Positions 25,793-34,007 of a stretch of DNA of 64,000 bases are shown here, one piece after another. Origin of the DNA: Leucobacter sp. CX169 (GTDB lineage: Bacteria; Actinomycetota; Actinomycetes; Actinomycetales; Microbacteriaceae); assembly GCF_017161405.1 (NCBI RefSeq), contig NZ_CP071051.1, positions 2,170,001 to 2,234,000 of the forward strand, in the 5' to 3' direction. Within the stretch, counting starts at the first letter, position 1. Each line of letters starts with the position of its first letter. The notes beneath the pieces are model-generated. The model was not told the DNA's origin. It did no database searches and saw only the letters and a program-made list of their open reading frames with translations. Made by a program: the position numbers and the translations under genes.

Positions 25793-26671
25793 CTAAGATT
25801 TGCAGACCGACGCAAGCTCTGAAAAAGTGCCGTCATTTGACTCCCACCGAGCAGAAACATCAAACGAGGAGATTGGGCTCTCCAGATAAGCAAGCTCGAA
25901 TGAAGCAGTTTGTCCGGCCCGCCAATTAGTGACGGAGGCGTACTGCGTCCCCTTATTGACACCGTTCTCATCGATCACCGCGACGTCCAACCACATATTC
26001 AAGAAATCGGTATCCGAAGTATTCGTCGCGGTCGCAGCGTAATCGAAGTAGGGATAGTACTCATCGCCGCCGCTGACCAGTTGCCAGTCAAGCGCACAGA
26101 GAGCCTCGGAAAGCGCGGCCTCCGTTTCGGCACGCGAAGCAGCAAGTTCGGAATTCGTCCGCATCTCCGAAACAGTACCTTCGTGCTCCTTAGGAATATT
26201 CAGCTTGTATACATCGACGAACTCAAGAATCGCAATAGTACGTCGATCGTAGATGTCTGTCCACAGAGCTTCGTGTTTGGCGTCATCGACGTTCAAGAAC
26301 TGGATCGAATCAGCACTTTCTTGCAGTAGACCGACGTAATTGATGGCCCGGGTCTCGAGTTCACTGTCGGTAAAAGGCATGTCAATATAGGGTTCGAGCC
26401 TATCCAGCTCAAGATTGACCGCCTGAGTGAGCTGATCCTTGTACTTTTCCGCATACTTAGGGTCATCCAGAGCTAATTCCTGTTCAGGATCTGCAAAGAA
26501 GTCCCACCGTGCGACCCACCCTGACACGAGGCCGCCAAGGAAGGCTTCGTCTGCAGCTTCTGGCGCTTGCTTCGAACCGCTCCCTGTGCAGGCAGCCGTG
26601 AGCAGCACACTCGCAACCATGAGCCCGGCCCCAAACATCTTTACAAAACGTCTCTTCGATACAAGCCTCAT
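25793..26671 (-). CDS. Putative lipoprotein, unknown function
   Basis: 292 residues. A basic N-terminus (MRLVSKRRFVK) and hydrophobic core end in the lipobox LLTAAC, so lipidation at Cys28 and anchoring outside the membrane are expected. The remainder is acidic; the C-terminal 100 residues (YAATATNTSDTDFLNMWLDV, WRAGQTASFELAYL) resemble beta-sandwich FxLYD-type domains of exported proteins. AGGGGG precedes the start. Base composition is clearly lower in GC than its neighbours, and it lies between an IS remnant and an IS3 element, suggesting transfer. The 325 bp between its start and the transposase gene show only AT-rich sequence and the IS left end. Confidence 0.65.
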   Translation of the reverse strand: MRLVSKRRFVKMFGAGLMVASVLLTAACTGSGSKQAPEAADEAFLGGLVSGWVARWDFFADPEQELALDDPKYAEKYKDQLTQAVNLELDRLEPYIDMPFTDSELETRAINYVGLLQESADSIQFLNVDDAKHEALWTDIYDRRTIAILEFVDVYKLNIPKEHEGTVSEMRTNSELAASRAETEAALSEALCALDWQLVSGGDEYYPYFDYAATATNTSDTDFLNMWLDVAVIDENGVNKGTQYASVTNWRAGQTASFELAYLESPISSFDVSARWESNDGTFSELASVCKS

Positions 26672-26996
26672 CGACTACCCCCTAAATTTAACGCACGTAG
26701 CATTCGCTTATCTAGCCAATAACAGAATCATAGGGTGAGTTTTGCCTCCACCCCACCGCCCCATCATTCACTTGCTTCTGTTGACAATGCGACTACATCA
26801 GAGTGGGTGCGTTTTGCACGGTCCACCATCGCGGCGCAAGCCCGGAGAGTTTATTTGGGCTTCCAACTAAGTTGAAAGAATCCCGGCAGCGAAGGAGCCC
26901 TGAACACCCCGCAGCCCAATCCTTACGAAATTGCGAATTCCGGGGTATTTGCATGAAGGAGCTTCGGACTGTTTTCCGTATCGTTTGGAGAACAGC

Positions 26997-27560
26997 ATGA
27001 GAATCATCTACACCCCGGAACAGCGCGAGACCGCGATCGCGACCTATCGTCGTCTCGGGTCGTTCGCTCAAACCATTCGCGTGCTGGGCTACCCGTCCCG
27101 GCATGTGCTGCACGATTGGGTTCGCGAAGGTCCACCGAGTGCGAGCCCTCGTGCGCAGCCGCGTCCACCACTCCACTATCCATGGGAGTTCATATCAGCC
27201 GCGGTGCACCGGGTCGCCGAAGGCGAGTCGGTGAAGAATGTCGGCGCGGATCTTAGCATGACCACGCACGTCGTGTTGTATGGCTGGGTGCAGCAATGGC
27301 GCATGCACGGCGACCGAGGGCTGATGAGTAAACGAGAACAAGCACGGGCGGACGGGCTTCCCACCCGCGCAAGCCTGGAACGCTCCTTACCTGATGATGT
27401 CGCAGAGTTGAAACGGCTGGCCGCGGAGTTGATGGTCGAGAAGGCTGTCCTTGAGCGGAAGCTTGAGCTCGCGGAAAAGACGAGGGCGTTATCCCCACAC
27501 AACTGTCAAACCTGCAGAAGACACAGGTCGTTGAGGCGCTACGCCAGTTGTTCCCGTTGA
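26997..27560 (+). CDS. IS3-family OrfA (helix-turn-helix DNA-binding protein)
   Basis: 187 residues from ATG 26997, with TTTGGAG nine bases upstream. Two HTH-like segments (FAQTIRVLGYPSRHVLHDW and SVKNVGADLSMTTHVVLYGW) are followed by a coiled coil (DDVAELKRLAAELMVEKAVL). OrfA binds the IS ends. After EKT the zero frame runs on for 27 unrelated residues, while a -1 shift at the AAAA of positions 27474-27479 continues smoothly into OrfB. Confidence 0.85.
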   Translation: MRIIYTPEQRETAIATYRRLGSFAQTIRVLGYPSRHVLHDWVREGPPSASPRAQPRPPLHYPWEFISAAVHRVAEGESVKNVGADLSMTTHVVLYGWVQQWRMHGDRGLMSKREQARADGLPTRASLERSLPDDVAELKRLAAELMVEKAVLERKLELAEKTRALSPHNCQTCRRHRSLRRYASCSR

Positions 27561-28423
27561 GACTGCTACTGGAGTTTGCTCGACTTCAACCGAGTAGCTA
27601 TCAATACTGCAGGCAGGTGCTGGACCGGCCGCAGGCTCACGTCAAGCTTCGTGCAATGATCCGCGATATCGCGAGCGCGAGTTCGTATACGTATGGATCT
27701 CCTCGGGTGTGGTTGGCGTTGCGTAAATCCGGGACTCAGGTGTCAGAGAAAGTCGTACGTCGACTCATGAAAGAGGAGCGCATTCCCGTGTTCTATGCCC
27801 GGCGGAAACGGCGGTACTCGAGCTACGAGGGTAAGCTCACCCCGGCTCCGATCGATCAGGTGAACCGGGAGTTTCACGCCAACGAGCCCAACCGGTTATG
27901 GGTCACCGATGTGAGCGAGTTCCCGGCGCCAGACGGGAAGGTGTACCTGAGTCCGATGATTGATTGCTTCGACGGGAAGATCGTGTCCTGGCGGATGCAC
28001 AGGAGCCCGAACATGCAGCTCACGCAAGGAATGCTCGAAGACGCCATCCACACGCTTCCAGAGAGCTACCGGGCAGAGCTCCGAGCACAGGAGAATCCCT
28101 CCCGGCTCACCATCCACACTGACCGGGGCGGGCATTACCGCGGCGGCGAATGGATCGAGGGCATGAAATCTGCCGGACTCACGAGGTCCATGGGCAGGAA
28201 AGGCAATAGCGGCGACAATGCCGCGTGTGAGGGGTTCTTCGGAAGGATGAAGACCGAAATATTATACGGGCGCACCTGGAAAACCGCAAACCAGATCGAA
28301 TCGGCGATCAGCGCCTACATGCACTTCTACAACAACACGAGAATCAGAACCGTGCTCGGAGGAGCCACCATCGCCGAGTATCGTGAGGCGTTAGAGGCAG
28401 AACTGTCCAAGGAACAGTCCTAG
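27548..28423 (+). CDS. IS3-family OrfB transposase (DDE recombinase)
   Basis: 291 residues counted from a TTG. The rve domain shows the DDE triad: RLWVTDVSEFPAPDG, IHTDRGGHYRG and CEGFFGRMKTE. The N-terminal HTH_21 part reads SYTYGSPRVWLAL. In the -1 frame relative to OrfA the reading is open back to the AAAA slip site near 27476, giving a continuous OrfAB fusion that is probably the active transposase. The frame appears intact, so the element could be active. Confidence 0.88.
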   Translation: MFPLRLLLEFARLQPSSYQYCRQVLDRPQAHVKLRAMIRDIASASSYTYGSPRVWLALRKSGTQVSEKVVRRLMKEERIPVFYARRKRRYSSYEGKLTPAPIDQVNREFHANEPNRLWVTDVSEFPAPDGKVYLSPMIDCFDGKIVSWRMHRSPNMQLTQGMLEDAIHTLPESYRAELRAQENPSRLTIHTDRGGHYRGGEWIEGMKSAGLTRSMGRKGNSGDNAACEGFFGRMKTEILYGRTWKTANQIESAISAYMHFYNNTRIRTVLGGATIAEYREALEAELSKEQS

Positions 28424-28514
28424 GCCCTTTATGCCGCTAACCCAGAAACTCAGATCGAGCCAGATATCGCCACGCGGAGGGGTTTTGGAGGGTCGACCCC
28501 TCCCGGAAACGCAA

Positions 28515-28548
28515 AAGACCCGGAGACTCTTGCGAGTTTCCGGGTCTT
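28515..28548 (-). terminator. Terminator-like hairpin beside the left att repeat
   Basis: A stem of about 15 bp (AAGACCCGGAGACTC / GAGTTTCCGGGTCTT) with a TTGC loop, positioned as a tRNA-Pro terminator reading leftward. It is nearly identical to the hairpin beside the 45.6-kb repeat. Confidence 0.7.
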
Positions 28549-28552
28549 GCTG

Positions 28553-28584
28553 GTCGGGCTGACAGGATTTGAACCTGCGACCCC
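28553..28584 (-). repeat. Attachment-site repeat 1 (displaced 3' end of tRNA-Pro)
   Basis: 32 bp identical to the T-arm and acceptor 3' end of the intact tRNA-Pro at 52130-52203; the remainder of the tRNA is absent. After GACCCC the sequence changes to TTGGA, as at repeat 2. Interpreted as the distal att site left by integration. Confidence 0.85.
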
Positions 28585-28793
28585 TTGGAGGTTTTTTGGC
28601 CTCACCGAAAGCTTGCGAAAATCTCTAGTTTTCCCTGGTCGTACGGGGAATCGAGCGATTCTCCTTGGGCTAGTCTACCCGGTCGCTGGCGGTCCGTCAC
28701 GGGTGATTGAGATGGGTAAAAGATGGCCGGATGCGCAACTCGAACCGAGAACTATAAACAAGCATTTTTAGCACTGCCGAAGATTGTTCCGAA

Positions 28794-29573
28794 CTAGAAG
28801 ACGAAATCCTTCGGAAGGTAGCTTTGGATGGAGATCGGCGGAAGTGCGGACTGAAGCACATATCTCGACATGAGAATGTAAAAGAGCAGGAGAGAATTCT
28901 TTGTCTCAAACGCCAACAATTTCGATCCTGGGAATGGGAGCGCCTCGATCCCGGAACTATCAGGCTTCGAGTTCGCCACAATGCCTTGCTTAATTATGCA
29001 GGTCATATCAATTCGCTGATGCAAGGGTGTGTTTTCATTCGCCTTCTCTAACGCCTGGGCGATGCTCTGCGGAGTGGGTCCGTCGAAAGCTACTACAAAG
29101 TAAAGAGGCGGCAAAACTTCCCACTCACGCCCATACCCATTCACGACGTGCTTAATTATCCGATCATCGCTGCGGTAATAAGCTGAGCGGTCAAGCGACT
29201 TTAGCACTCTTGCGCTTTCAGCCAGTGTCGTGATGTCACTGGTCTTGAGACTAGTTTTTGATTCGACTACAGCAATCACGCCTTCTATTGGAATAATACG
29301 GTTCTCGTCGGCTTCGTCCGAAAAGAGAATCGGAGTTCGTCCGGCATCGTAAAGAATTACATCGAGCTGTTTGCTCGTCGAACCGTGGCGGTCGATCACC
29401 TGGCCATGGGCGACACCAATCGAAATCGGTAGGTGGTCTCTGAAAAACTTGCGCACCGCACTCTCTACGGCTTCTCCTTTGGTGAGGTTATGCGCGAAAG
29501 CCACTCGGCTCGCTTCAATCGACGATGTGAGCTGGTCAGAGACGGCTGTCATAATCTCAACGAGAGAGGGCAT
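28794..29573 (-). CDS. DUF6602-type putative nuclease
   Basis: 259 residues. The central block KQLDVILYDAGRTP followed by EGVIAVVESKTSL gives the D...ExK spacing of PD-(D/E)xK nuclease folds, which is how DUF6602 proteins look. I chose ATG 29573 (MPSLVEIMTAV); the frame extends 22 more residues upstream without a clear ribosome site. It is the first gene inside element A and has lower GC than the chromosome. DUF6602 genes are frequent in phage and defence regions; an antiphage role is inferred from position. The 286 bp to hsdR hold nothing I can assign. Confidence 0.65.
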   Translation of the reverse strand: MPSLVEIMTAVSDQLTSSIEASRVAFAHNLTKGEAVESAVRKFFRDHLPISIGVAHGQVIDRHGSTSKQLDVILYDAGRTPILFSDEADENRIIPIEGVIAVVESKTSLKTSDITTLAESARVLKSLDRSAYYRSDDRIIKHVVNGYGREWEVLPPLYFVVAFDGPTPQSIAQALEKANENTPLHQRIDMTCIIKQGIVANSKPDSSGIEALPFPGSKLLAFETKNSLLLFYILMSRYVLQSALPPISIQSYLPKDFVF

Positions 29574-29925
29574 TGACCAAATGTATCGCGACAGGACATT
29601 TTTTCGCGCCGCGCGTCGGCATGATCCATCGACTTGCAATCAGTGACTAATGCCTTTTCTCCTAGCTTCAGCCTCCTCCGCCATTTCCACTACTGTCGTG
29701 GTTGCCTGGACACACACCCTACGCAAGCCTCTGAACACGGTGAACAACGAGTTCCAGATCTCCTGGTGCGGCCGGGCAACGACACCATCTTCAACGCAGC
29801 CACCTACGCACTTCACCGTCGATCTGCAAGACGCGTGGCAGGCTTCGGAGCAGTCAACAGCGAACCAGCAGTCCGGGCGTCGAAGCCGCAGTCAGCGTCT
29901 GAGGCCACCGATAGACTCTCAAGCA

Positions 29926-30102
29926 ATGGATGAGAGTGGGGATGCCCGTCTAGCGGCGGAGCAGAAGGCGCGGGTAGTCATTGACCGCCAGCTCAACGCT
30001 GCCGGTTGGGCTGTACAGGACCGCAAACATCTCAATCTCTTTGCTCCGCAACGCGGCATCGCTGTCCGCGAAGTCATCAGGGTCTGCTGCACGGTTAGGT
30101 GA
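29926..30102 (+). pseudogene. hsdR: hsdR 5' fragment, interrupted by IS insertion at 30080
   Basis: The 51 native residues MDESGDARLA...GIAVREVI are the start of an EcoEI-type HsdR, the type I restriction motor/nuclease. The IS left end begins after the TCA at 30077-30079, and translation would run seven codons into the IS to a stop. Removing 30080-31380 (the IS and one TCA copy) joins GTC ATC A to TG AAA CCC and restores the family text REVI-MKPGHGRVDY in frame, a 926-residue protein. Confidence 0.85.
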
Positions 30103-30148
30103 CATCTGAGTTGGCTTGCCCGGGAGGGCGGCCTGGAAGGATGTCATT

Positions 30149-30457
30149 GTGCCTAAGCCTTATCCCAGTGAGTTCCGTGACGGTGTTGTGAAAGTCGCTC
30201 GAGGTCGCGAACCCGGAGTGACGATTGAGCAGATCGCGAAAGACTTCGGGGTCCATCCGATGACGCTGCAGAAATGGTTGCAACGCGCTGCGGTCGATGA
30301 CGGCTCTAAGCCGGGCCAGGCCCGCGGCGAGGCGGTGGAGCTGCGCGAAGCGCGCAAGAGGATCCGCCTCCTTGAGCAGGAGAACGAGGTCCTCCGGCGG
30401 GCTGCGGCATATCTGTCGCAGGCGAATCTGCCGGGAAAAGGCTCTACCCGCTCGTGA
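30149..30457 (+). CDS. IS3-family OrfA of the hsdR-inserted element
   Basis: 102 residues from GTG 30149, after a GGAAGG ribosome site. The HTH is in FRDGVVKVARGREPGVTIEQ and IAKDFGVHPMTLQKWLQRA; a leucine-rich coiled coil (RIRLLEQENEVLRRAAAYLS) ends it. The homologue in the 50.7-kb element starts at an ATG in the same context. After LPGK the zero frame is short; a -1 slip at GGGAAAA enters the OrfB frame. Confidence 0.9.
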   Translation: MPKPYPSEFRDGVVKVARGREPGVTIEQIAKDFGVHPMTLQKWLQRAAVDDGSKPGQARGEAVELREARKRIRLLEQENEVLRRAAAYLSQANLPGKGSTRS

Positions 30458-31344
30458 AGGAGCTCGCCGAGGACAGGATCCCTGTCGCGGTGACGTGCCG
30501 GGTCCTCAAGCTTGCTCGCCAGCCTTACTACCGGTGGCTGCTCGACCCGATCGCCGGTAGTGAGGTGGTCGAGGCATATCGTGCGAACGCGCTGTTCGAT
30601 GCCCACCACGACGATCCCGAGTTCGGTCACCGGCTGCTCGCGGACGAGGCCCGCGACGTCGGGGAGGCAATGGCTGACCGGACAGCGTGGCGCATCTGCC
30701 GTGACAACGCGTGGTGGAGCGTGTTCGGGAAGAAACGGGGCAGGAACGGCAAGAAGCCCGGCCCGGCCGTCCACGACGATCTCTGCACGGTCACCGACGA
30801 GAATGGTCGTGTCCGGCACGAGTTCACCGCCGAGAAGCCGAACCAACTCTGGCTGACCGATATCACCGAGCACAGGACCACCACGGACGGCAAGCTCTAC
30901 CTCTGCGCGATCAAAGACGTGTTCTCGAACAAGATCGTCGGGTACTCGATCGACTCCAGAATGAAGTCCAGTCTGGCCGTCAACGCTCTGGAGAATGCCA
31001 TCGCGATGCGCGGTGACGTCGCCGGCTGTGTGGTTCACAGCGATCGTGGATCGCAATTTCGCAGCCAGAAGTTCCTGCGGGCTCTGACCCGCAATCGCCT
31101 CGTCGGGTCGATGGGCAGAGTCGCCTCATGCGGTGACAACGCTGCCATGGAATCGTTCTTCAGTCTGCTCCAAAAGAACGTCCTCAACCGCCGTTCCTGG
31201 GCCACCCGCGAGGAGCTGCGCATAGCGATCGTGATCTGGATCGAACGAACCTACCACCGCCGCCGACGCCAACCCCGACTCGGCCGTTTGACCCCGATCG
31301 ATTTCGAGGCCATCATGAACACGCCAGCCGCACTGGCTGCGTGA
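30454..31344 (+). CDS. IS3-family OrfB transposase of the hsdR-inserted element
   Basis: 296 residues. DDE triad in NQLWLTDITEH, CVVHSDRGSQFRS and AAMESFFSLLQKNVL, with the HTH_21 part PEFGHRLLADEARD. It overlaps the OrfA stop by 4 bp (GTGA). Its own stop overlaps a GTG at 31341 that opens the truncated hsdR frame, so read-through of ribosomes into hsdR is possible. Confidence 0.92.
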   Translation: MKELAEDRIPVAVTCRVLKLARQPYYRWLLDPIAGSEVVEAYRANALFDAHHDDPEFGHRLLADEARDVGEAMADRTAWRICRDNAWWSVFGKKRGRNGKKPGPAVHDDLCTVTDENGRVRHEFTAEKPNQLWLTDITEHRTTTDGKLYLCAIKDVFSNKIVGYSIDSRMKSSLAVNALENAIAMRGDVAGCVVHSDRGSQFRSQKFLRALTRNRLVGSMGRVASCGDNAAMESFFSLLQKNVLNRRSWATREELRIAIVIWIERTYHRRRRQPRLGRLTPIDFEAIMNTPAALAA

Positions 31345-34007
31345 CTAGAAACTGTCACCTAACCGTGCAGCAGACCCTCATGAAACCCGGGCACGGGCGC
31401 GTCGATTACCTCCTCTACGTAGACAAAGAGGTCGTAGGCGTGATCGAGGCCAAGCCGATGGGCACACCTCTCTCGGGTGTGGAATGGCAGTCGGCGATGT
31501 ATGCCACTGGCTTACCTGACGACGTGCGCAAGAAGGCGCTCGACCCGGAGGGTCGCCTGCCGTTCGTCTTCGAAGCTTCGGGTTCCGAAACGCACTTCAC
31601 CGATGGCTTCGACCCGGCACCGCGTTCACGACGCATTTTTAATTTTCCGAAGCCAGAGACGCTGGCCGCGACTATCCGTGCGGCTCACGATGAACCAACA
31701 GTGCCGCCGACCTGGCGAGGCAGGGTCCGAGAACTTCCAGCACTCGACGAGTCGGGTCTCCGGCCTGCGCAGATCGACGCTGTGAAGGGCCTCGAGCACA
31801 GCCTCTCCGAACAGCGCTATGGGCGCTCGCTGATCCAAATGGCGACCGGCGCAGGTAAAACGTTCACCGCGGTCACCGAGGCCTATCGGCTATTGAAATG
31901 GGGCGGCTTCAAACGTGTGTTGTTCCTCGTGGACCGTAATAATCTCGCCGACCAGACGATGGGTGAGTTCAGCAATTACCGCACGCCCGACGATAATCGA
32001 CGTTTCACCGAACTGTATAACGTAGCCAAGCTCACAAGCGGCGGGATGCCGGATTCCACGAAGGTCGCCATCTCCACAATCCAGCGCGTTTTCAAGGCCA
32101 TCAAAAACGAAGATGTCCCCGAGGGCGACGACCCCGGGCTCGACGACTTCACCCCAGACGAGCCGGTGACAGTCGCATACAACTCTGACCTACCTCCGGA
32201 ATCTTTCGATCTCGTAATCGTCGATGAGGCGCACCGCTCCATCTACGGTGTCTGGCGGGGTGTGCTCGAATACTTCGACGCACATGTTGTCGGGCTCACC
32301 GCGACGCCTGGCAAGCAGACCTTCGGGTTCTTCCAGCAGAATCTCGTTTCTGAGTACACCTACCAACAGTCGGTGGCCGATGGGGTGAACGTCGACTTCG
32401 ACATCTACAGAATCAAGACGGAGATCTCCGCCAGCGGCTCGACGATTGAGGCTGGCACGTACGTTCCCACCGTGAATCGCGCGACTCGTGAACAAAAGCT
32501 CGTCAAACTCGACGACGACCTTGATTACGCTCCGGGTCAGCTCGACCGCGCAGTGACGTCAAAGAGTCAGATCCGCCTCGTACTTGAGACCTTCCGAGAC
32601 AAGCTCTTTACTGAGATCTTTCCTGGCCGTCACACTGTGCCGAAGACACTCATCTTCGCCAAAGATGACAATCACGCAGAAGAGATCGTACAGACTGTGC
32701 GAGAGGTATTTGGCAAGGGCAATGACTTCGCCGCGAAGATTACCTACTCGGTGAAAGATCCGAAGGGGCATCTCAAGGCGTTCCGCACGAGTCCTAGGAT
32801 GCGCATCGCAGTTACGGTCGACATGATCGCGACCGGTACTGATGTGAAGCCACTTGAGTGTGTGATGTTCATGCGCGACGTGCGAAGCGGCCAATACTTC
32901 GAGCAGATGAAGGGACGCGGTGCGCGCACAATTGCTCCCGCGGACCTCAAAGCCGTCACCGACGATGCCGAGGCCAAGACCCGATTCGTAATTGTCGATG
33001 CCATCGGAGTCACCGAGCATGATTTCGTGGAGCCACCGCTCAACCGTGACAAGTCGATCAGCTTGAAGAAGCTGCTCGATAAGGCCGCGACATTGAATCT
33101 CACCGAAGACGAAACTGCGACCCTCGCGAGCCGCCTAGCGGCTCTCGATCGGCAACTCAAGCCCGAGGAACGGTCTGAGCTTGATGAGGTTGCGCACACG
33201 TCGATGCACGCGATCGTGCGCGCGCTGGTCGATGCCGTTGATCCAAATAAGCAGGCCGAAGTGATCGTTGCGGATCCTGGCCGAGACCCAGAGCTGGTGA
33301 TCGAAGCGATGCTCGAGCGCGCCATCGAACCGCTCGCAGCAAACCCCGAGTTGCGCACTCGCATCATCGAGTTGCGTCGGCTCAAGGATCAGGTCGTCGA
33401 CGAGGTCAGCGTCGATGTACTCAACGAGGCCTACGGTGTGCAGCGACTTGACCGCGCGAAAGAGATCGTCGATTCCTGGCGCGAGTATCTGAACTCGAAC
33501 CGCGCCGAGATCAGCGCAATCGAGCTGATGTTTGAGGCGAGGGGTCGGGGTATCTCATTCGCACAGATCGAAGAGTTGAAGGAACGGATCGCCCGCCCAC
33601 CGCACAACTGGACGGTCGATCTCATTTGGAATGCGTACCTTTCCTTGGAGATTGAGTACCGGGGTCGCCCTGAGAACAGGGATCGGCACACGACCACAGA
33701 CCTCATCTCACTATTGCGTCTCGAGACCGGTGTTGATGATGCTCTCGTGCCGTATGCCGAACAGGTTGAGGCACGCTACGAGAACTGGTTGGCTCGCCAG
33801 GATCAGGCGGGCGTGAACTTCACCGAAGTGCAGCGCTGGTGGCTCGACAAGATGATGCAGATCATCGCTTCCTCGGCGGGTCTAGACGCCGACGATCTCG
33901 AGAACGCGCCCTTCGATGAGCGCGGCGGCATCGACGGCGCTCTCCGAGACCTCGGTGACAACGCGGGCGACCTCATCGAAGAACTGAACCGGGAGTTGGC
34001 CGCGTGA
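31341..34007 (+). CDS. hsdR: Type I restriction enzyme R subunit, 3' part downstream of IS insertion
   Basis: 888-residue frame; native hsdR sequence starts at 31380. The nuclease core GRVDYLLYVDKE...GVIEAK (PD-(D/E)xK) is retained. SLIQMATGAGKT is Walker A, VIVDEAHRSIYGVW the DEAH box, VGLTATPGKQT motif III, and MIATGTDVKPLECVMF with QMKGRGART the later helicase motifs; the C-terminus is EcoEI_R-like. It would translocate DNA and cut non-methylated DNA with HsdM and HsdS. Only 51 N-terminal residues are lost, so a GTG start overlapping the transposase stop might still yield a protein. Activity is uncertain. The stop overlaps the hsdS GTG. Confidence 0.85.
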   Translation: MTRNCHLTVQQTLMKPGHGRVDYLLYVDKEVVGVIEAKPMGTPLSGVEWQSAMYATGLPDDVRKKALDPEGRLPFVFEASGSETHFTDGFDPAPRSRRIFNFPKPETLAATIRAAHDEPTVPPTWRGRVRELPALDESGLRPAQIDAVKGLEHSLSEQRYGRSLIQMATGAGKTFTAVTEAYRLLKWGGFKRVLFLVDRNNLADQTMGEFSNYRTPDDNRRFTELYNVAKLTSGGMPDSTKVAISTIQRVFKAIKNEDVPEGDDPGLDDFTPDEPVTVAYNSDLPPESFDLVIVDEAHRSIYGVWRGVLEYFDAHVVGLTATPGKQTFGFFQQNLVSEYTYQQSVADGVNVDFDIYRIKTEISASGSTIEAGTYVPTVNRATREQKLVKLDDDLDYAPGQLDRAVTSKSQIRLVLETFRDKLFTEIFPGRHTVPKTLIFAKDDNHAEEIVQTVREVFGKGNDFAAKITYSVKDPKGHLKAFRTSPRMRIAVTVDMIATGTDVKPLECVMFMRDVRSGQYFEQMKGRGARTIAPADLKAVTDDAEAKTRFVIVDAIGVTEHDFVEPPLNRDKSISLKKLLDKAATLNLTEDETATLASRLAALDRQLKPEERSELDEVAHTSMHAIVRALVDAVDPNKQAEVIVADPGRDPELVIEAMLERAIEPLAANPELRTRIIELRRLKDQVVDEVSVDVLNEAYGVQRLDRAKEIVDSWREYLNSNRAEISAIELMFEARGRGISFAQIEELKERIARPPHNWTVDLIWNAYLSLEIEYRGRPENRDRHTTTDLISLLRLETGVDDALVPYAEQVEARYENWLARQDQAGVNFTEVQRWWLDKMMQIIASSAGLDADDLENAPFDERGGIDGALRDLGDNAGDLIEELNRELAA

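Larger units (their letters stand above)
26932..28452 (+). mobile_element. IS3-family insertion sequence (about 1.52 kb)
   Basis: Two overlapping transposase frames are bounded by imperfect inverted ends: the left (TGCGAATTCCGGGG, with GCATGAAGG further in) and the reverse complement of the right (TGAGTTTCTGGG, with GCATAAAGG further in). Boundaries are approximate. No target duplication could be identified. It sits 100 bp outside the left tRNA-derived repeat. Confidence 0.7.
30080..31377 (+). mobile_element. IS3-family element (1298 bp) inside hsdR
   Basis: Perfect 25-bp inverted ends beginning GGGTCTGCTGCACGG and ending GGTGACA, flanked by a 3-bp target duplication TCA (30077-30079 and 31378-31380). 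It contains intact orfA and orfB. A second element with the same IR pattern and homologous proteins lies at 50673-51966. The clean duplication shows simple transposition into a formerly intact gene. Confidence 0.92.

Noticed and set aside
27974-28423. Terminal region of the first IS3 transposase as a separate gene
   Set aside because: It contains the last two DDE residues of the same OrfB frame, so it is part of one transposase.
29640-29925. Open frame continuing upstream of hsdR
   Set aside because: Low-similarity text without domain character; the HsdR family begins at or near ATG 29926, so it is taken as non-coding or decayed sequence.
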